5,536 bases of DNA from Candidatus Sifarchaeum marinoarchaea (GTDB taxonomy: Archaea; Asgardarchaeota; Sifarchaeia; Borrarchaeales; Borrarchaeaceae), in assembly GCA_016294985.1 (NCBI GenBank), contig JAECRW010000110.1:1-5536 (forward strand), written 5' to 3'. Numbering within the stretch: position 1 is the first letter of the stretch; the number at the start of each line of letters is the position of its first letter. This document shows positions 1 to 5,181 of this stretch, one piece after another. Below the pieces are notes generated by a model, which saw nothing but the letters and a program-made list of their open reading frames with translations, had not been told where the DNA came from and did no database searches. Made by a program: the position numbers and the translations under genes.

Positions 1-322
1 TATGGTCGATAGCAACTAGTAGGCTCTCTCCAGTATCTGCTACATCATCACATAATAGTATCTTCTTATTCTCAACTGATACTGAGATGGGTTGAACAAT
101 TCGTGGTTTTTTTTCTGTTTCTGCAATATTCTTGTAAAATTCTATTTTCATGTTTGCTGTCAGTGCATTACCTGAGAAATCAGACAAAATACGTGCAGGA
201 ACCCATCCTCCGCGAGCAATTCCTACGATTACGTCAGCAAAAAATCCATCTTGTGATATTTTTTCATATAATTCGATAATTGTATCATATATCTCATCCC
301 AAGAAGGTGTTACAAACTCCAC
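1..322 (-). CDS. Purine-type phosphoribosyltransferase, N-terminal part (cut by the window edge)
   Basis: The minus-strand frame is open to the window edge, giving about 107 residues of a type I phosphoribosyltransferase, the fold that exchanges a nucleobase and PRPP for a nucleotide and pyrophosphate in cytoplasmic purine salvage. The diagnostic PRPP-binding loop is visible as ILLCDDVADTGES, about residues 88-100 from the chosen start. An early VIVGIARGGWVPAR segment matches the PPi-loop region of archaeal Hpt/Gpt-like enzymes (COG2236-like by memory). The start is ambiguous: ATG at 331, TTG at 325 and GTG at 322 are all in frame. A strong GGAGGA at 337-332 sits directly against the ATG, too close to serve it, but 6-9 bases from TTG/GTG. 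I chose GTG because relatives begin close to the EFVTPSWDEIY stretch. The C-terminus and base specificity cannot be judged here. The gene overlaps the end of the small ORF at 310-441. Confidence 0.88.
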   Translation of the reverse strand, partial: MEFVTPSWDEIYDTIIELYEKISQDGFFADVIVGIARGGWVPARILSDFSGNALTANMKIEFYKNIAETEKKPRIVQPISVSVENKKILLCDDVADTGESLLVAIDH

Positions 323-441
323 CAAATACATTCCTCCAAAATGGGTTTTTGATATACGTTTTTAGGCATCGATTGAAAAAGATCAGAAGCCCTCTTACCA
401 TGATGTATTGATAAATTAAAGTTTTTGGACAAAATATTCAT
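310..441 (-). CDS. Possible 43-residue leader ORF upstream of the phosphoribosyltransferase
   Basis: A minus-strand ATG at 441 opens a 43-codon frame (starts MNILSKNFNL, ends EECIWWSL, TAA at 312-310). It is preceded by AAAGGAGA at 451-444, an archaeal Shine-Dalgarno match though only 2-3 bases from the ATG, and by a TATA-like box at about 479-472 that would place transcription start near 450. Its last 13 codons or so contain the ribosome binding site of the phosphoribosyltransferase, and its stop lies inside that gene, an arrangement typical of translational coupling or a leader peptide. I recognise no family, and the peptide has no clear domain, signal or membrane segment. It may equally be untranslated leader that happens to be open. 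Confidence 0.35.
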   Translation of the reverse strand: MNILSKNFNLSIHHGKRASDLFQSMPKNVYQKPILEECIWWSL

Positions 442-467
442 AATCTCCTTTGAATGTCTTACATAGC

Positions 468-482
468 TAGATTTTATATCTA
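468..482. promoter_or_regulatory. Shared TATA element of a divergent promoter
   Basis: TAGAT-TTTAT-ATCTA is a perfect 5-base inverted repeat around an AT core. Read on the minus strand it gives ATATAAAA (479-472), about 25 bases before a transcription start near 450 for the small ORF and phosphoribosyltransferase. Read on the plus strand it gives TTTTATAT (472-479), predicting a start near 500 for cgi121. One symmetric box could therefore serve both directions. This is judged from sequence and spacing only; no BRE is obvious on either side. Confidence 0.45.
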
Positions 483-500
483 CCAATGAGTGATCTGTTG

Positions 501-1100
501 ATGGATTCTAATAATATACTAATTAAGCCACTTAGGGTTAATTATTTACATTATAAATTTGTTGGAGTGGCGGGCATTCGTGAAATAAACCCCTTCGATA
601 TAAAGACATTGTTAGAAAAGATTACCAAGATAGGGAATGAAAAAAACATCCCGATCCAAGTTTTCGATAGCGAATTGATAGCTACATGGGAACATTTGTT
701 TTTTAGTGCTCACCACGCCGTCAAAGCATTCTTACATTCTTACAATATTTCAAAATCATTAGCAATTGAATCTCTCATATATGCGTCTGGTCAAAGACAA
801 ATAAAACTCGCATTGAAAGTGCTTGGACTCAAATCTGAGACTAAGCATAGTGCCTTGTTGATAATAGGTCACTCTCCAGACGGAATAGAACGTGTTGCAG
901 CGGCGGTCCATAAAGAACTGGGCGGCATTTTAGACATTAATGTTTTGGAGGTAGATAATTCAAAGTTCTATAAAATAATGAAGAACTTTGGTATCTCAGA
1001 TCTAGAACTTGATGCACTCATTTCAAAAAACACTTGGGATGAGCGAAAAGCTGCTTTAGTAAAATTAATTCTTGAACGCCTTACATTTCATCATTTTTAA
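501..1100 (+). CDS. cgi121: KEOPS complex subunit Cgi121
   Basis: The 199-residue protein carries the family signature YASGQRQI at residues 94-101, inside a helical ESLIYASGQRQIKLALKVLG stretch that aligns with archaeal Cgi121 (compare MJ0187, with RASGQRQIHEAIKIIG). Cgi121 is the KEOPS subunit that binds Bud32 and, in archaea, recruits tRNA through its 3' CCA end, so that Kae1 can make the N6-threonylcarbamoyl adenosine (t6A) at position 37 of ANN-decoding tRNAs. The other subunits (Kae1, Bud32, Pcc1) are not in this window. Length is above the roughly 150 residues of the methanogen homologue because of about 20 extra N-terminal residues and a longer middle. An in-frame ATG also exists at 486, but it lies only a few bases from the TATA-like box. 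ATG 501 has GTGATC five bases upstream and fits a leaderless or near-leaderless start, so I prefer it. The gene converges on alba, 91 bases downstream. Confidence 0.9.
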   Translation: MDSNNILIKPLRVNYLHYKFVGVAGIREINPFDIKTLLEKITKIGNEKNIPIQVFDSELIATWEHLFFSAHHAVKAFLHSYNISKSLAIESLIYASGQRQIKLALKVLGLKSETKHSALLIIGHSPDGIERVAAAVHKELGGILDINVLEVDNSKFYKIMKNFGISDLELDALISKNTWDERKAALVKLILERLTFHHF

Positions 1101-1151
1101 TTTTAGTAGCAAAGCAAGAATATTCCTCTTGTTGGGGGAATTAAATTGCGG

Positions 1152-1182
1152 AAAAAAAGAAAAAAAGGTCTTTAAGAACCTT
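1152..1182 (-). terminator. Hairpin plus U-tract terminator downstream of alba
   Basis: Ten bases past the alba stop, the minus strand has an AAGGTT/GACCTT imperfect stem (1182-1177 with 1170-1165, one G-U pair). It runs straight into T7-C-T7 (1166-1152). A U-rich run alone is enough for archaeal transcription termination, and the stem makes it resemble a classical intrinsic terminator. It lies in the gap between the convergent cgi121 and alba genes. Confidence 0.6.
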
Positions 1183-1191
1183 CAAATGTAG

Positions 1192-1494
1192 TTACTTTCC
1201 AAGGGTTATTTCCATTGCGCTTACATTCGCAGTGCCGCCTTCGGACGTGTTTATTTGTTCTGTGCTTATTCGTATATCTTTGACACCAACATCCGGCATG
1301 AAGCGTTTTCTCAAAATTTCTGCAACATCTACAGCTCTGCTAATTGCACGCCCTCTAGCTTTCACGATAATATCGCTTACGCGTCATACTCATTGGAGTA
1401 GTGACTCTGCGCCTCGATTAAGCTGAGTAACGCATGCAAGGACGTAATTCATTACTGGTTTATGTCCTACGTAAACAACGTTTTCATCTGCCAT
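1192..1494 (-). CDS. alba: DNA/RNA-binding chromatin protein Alba, interrupted by a 30-nt BHB-type intron
   Basis: Alba is a small dimeric archaeal nucleic-acid-binding protein that coats DNA and RNA. The minus strand encodes MADENVVYVGHKPVMNYVLA at the N-terminus and [20 protein letters not shown] after the interruption, both hallmark Alba blocks (compare Sso10b: KKPVMNYVLAALTLLNQG then [20 protein letters not shown]). Read straight through, the frame meets UGA after 34 codons and a second UGA two codons later. Removing 1377-1406 joins exon 1 (1494-1407, 88 nt) to exon 2 (1376-1192, 185 nt). The result is a 90-residue protein with [15 protein letters not shown] at the join and no gap against Alba. 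ATG 1494 has AGAGGTG (1506-1500) five bases upstream; an in-frame ATG at 1524 would add ten residues. Lys16 of Sso10b, an acetylation site, is His here, while Lys17 is kept. If the segment is not spliced, this is a pseudogene, but the rest of the gene is intact. Confidence 0.85.
1377..1406 (-). other. Predicted 30-nt bulge-helix-bulge (BHB) intron in alba
   Basis: On the minus-strand RNA, 1412-1409 (GCGC) pairs with 1382-1379 (GCGU) as a 4-bp central helix. It is followed on the 5' side by a 3-nt bulge AGA (1408-1406) and on the 3' side by a 3-nt bulge AAG (1378-1376). The inner part folds as GUCA/UGAC (1405-1402 with 1386-1383), one bulged C at 1401, and UACUC/GAGUA (1400-1396 with 1391-1387), closed by a CAAU loop. 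An outer AUCG/CGAU helix (1418-1415 with 1375-1372) is present, but two extra bases (AG, 1414-1413) lie opposite the 3' bulge. The archaeal splicing endonuclease cuts between the second and third bulge bases: AG^A and AA^G. That removes exactly 1406-1377, both UGA stops included, and leaves a GGC glycine codon across the junction. The structure was drawn by hand. Confidence 0.78.
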
Positions 1495-1587
1495 ACTTAC
1501 ACCTCTTGAATTCAATTCTGTCATATCTGATACCTAAGCTCTAAAGGCTCTCTAAGATAAGAAATTCGGATGGTTATAGATATACTT

Positions 1588-1595
1588 CATTTAAA
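1588..1595 (-). promoter_or_regulatory. Possible TATA box for alba
   Basis: ATTTAAAT on the minus strand, preceded by AAAGC, lies in the 150-base gap between hypF and alba. It predicts a start near 1565 and a leader of about 70 bases before ATG 1494. No other element in this gap (1495-1644) stands out. Weak evidence, by position and composition only. Confidence 0.3.
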
Positions 1596-1644
1596 TGCTT
1601 TGTCTATGCTTTTTGTTTAATACCTCTTTTCAGTAAAGTGCATA

Positions 1645-3963
1645 TTATTGAAGTTTTGTTGCACCAGCAATTGCTTGTCCTATAGAAATGCCCCCATCCC
1701 CTGGAGGAATAAGTTTATGTTGTGCAAATTTAAGATTGTCTTGCTTGACGCTCTCCCCAATTGTTCTAACAATGAAATCGTTATAGGCAACTCCCCCACT
1801 AACACCGATTATGTCAATTCCTCTTTCCTTTGCAACCTCAAGCGCAATGTCAGATAGACCTTTTGCAATAACATATTGCGCAGTGTTAGCTATGTTTTTG
1901 GTCTGTTCTCCCTTCTCATTTAACTTCACCAAGTCTAAAAGAATTCGAGAGGTATCCAAGAGGATACGCTCCTTCTCATAAACAATATAATCTTCGATTG
2001 GGAGTTTTAGTGGTTTCCCTTCCCGTGCAACAGCTTCCAATCTAATTGCAGGCTCTCCCTCGTATGTTCGGAATTGACAAATATTTAAAAGTGCAGATAC
2101 TGCATCCAAAAACCGCCCTGCACTTGTAGTCAGAGGAACATTAATATTTTGCTCCAATTGTCTCAACATTACGTCTATTTCTTGATCTCCATGTTTAAAT
2201 CCTTGAATGCAATACTTTTTCAAAAGATTTCTAATTTCTTCTGTACCAAGGTCATTAAACAAAATACCTCCTAGCATTCTACATGGATAATACGCACATA
2301 AGTCTCCCCCTGGCATTGGTTGCGGACTTAAACTACCAGGTCTTGAAAATGAACTCAGGTCTCCTTCAAGAATTTCTCCTCCCCATGCTGATTCATCAAA
2401 AGCACCATATCCAAATCCATCTATTGCAATGAGGATTATTGGTTCATAAGTTTTCAATTCTACCATAAGTGCCTTAAGATGCGCATCATGGTGCTGAACT
2501 GGTATCAATTCACAGTCAAATCTTGATGCGAGTTCTTTTGCATATTTAGTTGTCAGAAAGTTTGGATGTAGATCGCAGGAGACCACATCTATCTTTTCAG
2601 GATTAAGGAGATTCATATAATGATGAAGCGCTTCTTTTAAAGCATTCAAGGTAGCTAAATTATCTACATCCCCTATATGCTGCGACATGAATGCTTTATC
2701 CGACTTAACAAACGTTAATGTGACATTTGTTTCAGGTCCGACGCCAATAGCATTTATGTCTTTGAATGGTACTTTGATATACTCTGGGACATATCCTCTG
2801 CTTCTTCTAAGAAATGTTTCATTCTGTGCAACAATTTTAACTACAGAATCATCATTTCTTTGAAAGATCTGTCTATTATGAAGTAAAAAATAATCTACAA
2901 TATTCCCTAACTTACTAATGGCTTTTTCATTTTGAATAAACATTGGCTCGCTAGGTTGATTTGCACTAGTCATAACGAGAGCTAATTCGTCTAAATGTTT
3001 GAAGAGCAAATAATGAATCCCTGAATAGGGTAGCATTGCACCAATTGTATCAAGACCAGGGGATATTTCTTCAGGTAATACGGAAGGTGTTCTTTTCTTA
3101 ATCACAACTATCGGTCTTTGAAAAGATGAAAGTAGTTGTTTTTCAAGAGAAGTTGGAATAGCAAATTTTTCAATTGCAGTAAGATCTGGACTCATTACGG
3201 CAAATGGCTTATTTGATTTTTTTTTGCGCTGTCTTAGTTTAATAACAGGTCTATCTTCGCTAGTTTTTACCGCAAGATGGATTCCGCCTCTGCCTTTAAT
3301 AGCTAGGATATGTCCTTCAGAAATTAGACGTGCAGCATCCTTTATTGGATCCTTACTTTTAATTAATGCACCATTCTTTTCATATAACATAACTCGTGGT
3401 CCGCAAATTGGGCATGCCATTGTCTGTGCGTTCAACCATCTCGTTGTTGGATCCATGAACTCTTTAGCACAAGATTCGCATAAAGGAAACTCTTTCATTG
3501 ATGTCCGTTCTCTATCATAGGGTAATCCCTCTATAACTGTAAATCTGGGACCACAATTTGTACAACTAATCAAAGGATAATTATAACGACGAGATTTTTT
3601 ATCAAAGATTTCTTTTCTACAATCATCACAGATAGCTATATCTGGTGGAAAAACAGCGCCCTTTGGTGACCCCTTTTCTTTACTGCTTTCTTTTATAATA
3701 AATGAATCATAATCTCCACTAAAAGGCATCCACTTTATTTTAAAACTTTCAATCCTTGAAAGAGTGGGTTTTTCTTCCCTTATTGCGTTACAAAAATATG
3801 AAATTATTTCCTTTTCCCCTTCAACAACAATTTCAACACCTGCGTCACCTCTGTTCAAAACATAGCCTTTTAAATCTAGTCTGTGCGCCAAGCGATAAAT
3901 AAATGGTCGAAATCCAATTCCCTGTACAACGCCTGTAACATGAATTTTTGCTCTTTTCTCCAA
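1645..3963 (-). CDS. hypF: Carbamoyltransferase HypF, [NiFe] hydrogenase maturation
   Basis: HypF turns carbamoyl phosphate and ATP into carbamoyl-adenylate and passes the carbamoyl group to the C-terminal Cys of HypE, supplying the CN ligands of the [NiFe] hydrogenase iron. At 772 residues it is full length (E. coli about 750) with all domains in order. The acylphosphatase domain has VQGIGFRPF at 13-21 (catalytic Arg19) and Asn37. Two zinc fingers keep all eight Cys (112, 115, 134, 137, 162, 165, 184, 187). The YrdC-like domain (about 200-395) has KGRGGIHLAVK at 223 and TSANQPSEPM at 332. The Kae1-like domain (about 405-772) has metal-binding VQHHDAH with His491 and His495, SAGRFLDAVSALL at 614 and GDGGISIGQ at 755. 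The start is TTG 3963, six bases after GAGGAG (3975-3970). The usual RRFHAQ before the last CxxC reads RWLNAQ. No other hyp or hydrogenase gene is in the window, so its partners must be elsewhere. Confidence 0.97.
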   Translation of the reverse strand: MEKRAKIHVTGVVQGIGFRPFIYRLAHRLDLKGYVLNRGDAGVEIVVEGEKEIISYFCNAIREEKPTLSRIESFKIKWMPFSGDYDSFIIKESSKEKGSPKGAVFPPDIAICDDCRKEIFDKKSRRYNYPLISCTNCGPRFTVIEGLPYDRERTSMKEFPLCESCAKEFMDPTTRWLNAQTMACPICGPRVMLYEKNGALIKSKDPIKDAARLISEGHILAIKGRGGIHLAVKTSEDRPVIKLRQRKKKSNKPFAVMSPDLTAIEKFAIPTSLEKQLLSSFQRPIVVIKKRTPSVLPEEISPGLDTIGAMLPYSGIHYLLFKHLDELALVMTSANQPSEPMFIQNEKAISKLGNIVDYFLLHNRQIFQRNDDSVVKIVAQNETFLRRSRGYVPEYIKVPFKDINAIGVGPETNVTLTFVKSDKAFMSQHIGDVDNLATLNALKEALHHYMNLLNPEKIDVVSCDLHPNFLTTKYAKELASRFDCELIPVQHHDAHLKALMVELKTYEPIILIAIDGFGYGAFDESAWGGEILEGDLSSFSRPGSLSPQPMPGGDLCAYYPCRMLGGILFNDLGTEEIRNLLKKYCIQGFKHGDQEIDVMLRQLEQNINVPLTTSAGRFLDAVSALLNICQFRTYEGEPAIRLEAVAREGKPLKLPIEDYIVYEKERILLDTSRILLDLVKLNEKGEQTKNIANTAQYVIAKGLSDIALEVAKERGIDIIGVSGGVAYNDFIVRTIGESVKQDNLKFAQHKLIPPGDGGISIGQAIAGATKLQ

Positions 3964-3969
3964 TGAGTT

Positions 3970-3975
3970 CTCCTC
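3970..3975 (-). promoter_or_regulatory. Ribosome binding site deciding the TTG start of hypF
   Basis: GAGGAG on the minus strand ends six bases before TTG 3963, which is optimal spacing. The acylphosphatase domain begins at once after this start, as in other HypF proteins, so the TTG is preferred over any downstream codon. Confidence 0.7.
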
Positions 3976-4020
3976 AATTGATAATGTTATTGAACCTCTT
4001 TGAGATTTACTCTCGCTCAG

Positions 4021-4030
4021 AAATTTAAAA
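4021..4030 (-). promoter_or_regulatory. Possible TATA box for hypF
   Basis: TTTTAAATTT on the minus strand lies in the 263-base gap upstream of hypF and predicts transcription start near 4000, giving a leader of roughly 35-40 bases with the GAGGAG site inside it. The rest of the gap (4031-4226) is AT-rich and shows no convincing gene. Confidence 0.35.
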
Positions 4031-4226
4031 GCAGTTATTGAAGTTATAAGAAATTATAATTCATAAAGGAATTGATTTGGACATAAATTCCATAATTTTT
4101 AATATATATCTCCACCAGAGCAAGAGAAATGTAAAGAAAAAGCAAGATATGAAGCGTTATTCGCATTTGATTTCTGTCATACCTTATAGAAATATAGAGG
4201 GTTTCCCGAACTTTGATGTTTAAAAA

Positions 4227-4961
4227 TTAGGATATTTTGGCAGAAAGTCGTGAAACCTTTTCGGAGATATCTCGCATCTCTTCCTTTATCTCTTCAATTC
4301 TGACCGTTTCAATATATGGCTCTGTCATCCAAATTATCCACAAATAAGTTGAAAGCACACTTAGAGGAGGAATCAGTTTTAAATCGGCGATAATAGTGTC
4401 TTTGACAAGTAGTTCATTTTCATACATCTGAACAATCTCACGGGCATTAACCGAGAGCTCGTCAACAAGTTTACTTACGTTAAGATGTTCCTCTGTCTGA
4501 ATAGTAAATTCTGCGAGGAGTTGACAGAATTCCATAAACTCCTTGAATATTTCTCCATTTAATAACAGATTGTTTAATAGTCCATTGAAGATCTTAATAC
4601 ATTCGTCTCCTATTCTGCTACTCTTTTCTAACATTGATAATACAGCGGCTTCAAATTCACCTAATTCTGTTTCCAATTCTTTAAGCTCTTTTACTATTGT
4701 CTTAAATCTAGGGAGGCTCTTTTTTAGTTTTAGTATCGCGTCTTCTAGATTGCTGGCAAGTTTTTGCCCTGCCTTTTCACCTATTTTTTCAAAATTCTTT
4801 AATTTGCCAAGTGAACCTTTCTTGAGATGCATCATTTTTGCAGCAATATTTTGGATCTGTGAGATTACTTTCCATGATTGTGACTGGACGTAATTCCAGT
4901 GTTTTATTGAATTCTCAAGTGTATTAAGAATTAATGTTGGAAAAGAATTAAGATCTTCCAT
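4227..4961 (-). CDS. Unrecognised helical/coiled-coil protein with one C-terminal hydrophobic segment
   Basis: I do not recognise the family. From ATG 4961 the protein has 244 residues and is almost entirely predicted helix. A charged, heptad-like Leu/Glu/Lys region spans about 68-112 (for example ILKLKKSLPRF, then VKELKELETELGEFEAAVL). Further helices run over 120-190, then a hydrophobic stretch IPPLSVLSTYLWIIWM at 197-212, long enough for a membrane segment or hairpin. A short coiled coil (RIEEIKEEMRDISEKVSRL, about 221-239) ends the chain. There is no N-terminal signal peptide and no catalytic motif. The frame stays open up to a TTG at 5057, but the best TATA-like box (5067-5056) covers that codon, so the first 32 codons are probably untranslated. 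The ribosome binding site before ATG 4961 is weak. A membrane-tethered structural or scaffold role is possible but only a guess. It is flanked by rtcA and hypF with gaps over 200 bases, so no operon partner suggests a function. Confidence 0.7.
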   Translation of the reverse strand: MEDLNSFPTLILNTLENSIKHWNYVQSQSWKVISQIQNIAAKMMHLKKGSLGKLKNFEKIGEKAGQKLASNLEDAILKLKKSLPRFKTIVKELKELETELGEFEAAVLSMLEKSSRIGDECIKIFNGLLNNLLLNGEIFKEFMEFCQLLAEFTIQTEEHLNVSKLVDELSVNAREIVQMYENELLVKDTIIADLKLIPPLSVLSTYLWIIWMTEPYIETVRIEEIKEEMRDISEKVSRLSAKIS

Positions 4962-5055
4962 ATTTCTACCACTACAGAAGATATAGGGTATAATTCCTAA
5001 AAAAGATTTTGTTAAATGTATAGTGCGATGATATCGTAATGTAATGGGGTAACTC

Positions 5056-5067
5056 AAATTTTAAAAA
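5056..5067 (-). promoter_or_regulatory. Possible TATA box for the coiled-coil gene
   Basis: TTTTTAAAATTT on the minus strand would place transcription start near 5036, between rtcA and the helical protein gene. That gives a leader of about 75 bases before ATG 4961 and argues against translation from the upstream TTG at 5057. Confidence 0.4.
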
Positions 5068-5090
5068 GGCAAGAATTTACGTATGTTTGA

Positions 5091-5104
5091 ATACGCTTTC
5101 GTAT
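5091..5104 (-). repeat. Short perfect hairpin in the rtcA/coiled-coil gap
   Basis: ATACG-AAAG-CGTAT is a perfect 5-bp inverted repeat with a 4-base loop (an extra G-U pair extends it by one). It lies about 25 bases upstream of the TATA-like box at 5067-5056. A further CATACGTA copy of the core occurs at about 5077-5084. It could be an operator upstream of the coiled-coil gene or the 3' end structure of the rtcA transcript; nothing here decides between them. Confidence 0.35.
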
Positions 5105-5181
5105 CATAACTTTAGTTTCTTTGCCTTTCTCATATTCAACAAAATTTTCAGTAAAATTCTGATTCTTTAAATTTTTAATTT

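Noticed and set aside
150..365. Plus-strand open frame of 71 codons
   Set aside because: Antisense to the phosphoribosyltransferase, whose conserved motifs are clear on the minus strand.
1114..1132. GCAAGA/TCTTGT hairpin just after cgi121
   Set aside because: Only 5-6 bp with no following U-run on the plus strand; too weak to call a terminator.
1377..1406. Read-through or selenocysteine recoding of the two UGA codons
   Set aside because: Read-through would put ten extra residues into a conserved Alba turn that has no such insertion in relatives. Two UGAs three codons apart would be required, and no SECIS-like element is evident.
1232..1426. Plus-strand open frame of 64 codons
   Set aside because: It is the antisense shadow of alba; the protein has no recognisable features and no ribosome binding site.
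1192..1494. alba as a decayed pseudogene
   Set aside because: Apart from the 30-base segment the frame, conserved residues, ribosome binding site and terminator are intact, and the insert length and fold match a BHB intron exactly. Random decay would not give matching cut sites.
3224..3520. Plus-strand open frame of 98 codons inside hypF
   Set aside because: Shadow of the zinc-finger and YrdC region of hypF; no independent evidence.
4044..4166. Minus-strand 40-codon frame with a hydrophobic N-terminus in the hypF upstream gap
   Set aside because: No ribosome binding site, and the AT-rich composition alone gives such hydrophobic codons.
4543..4893. Plus-strand open frame of 116 codons opposite the coiled-coil gene
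   Set aside because: Low-complexity Ser/Phe/Leu protein, as expected from the antisense of a Lys/Glu/Leu-rich helical gene.
4962..5057. 32-residue N-terminal extension of the coiled-coil protein from TTG 5057
   Set aside because: The TTG lies within the best TATA-like box, no ribosome binding site precedes it, and the residues differ in character from the helical body.
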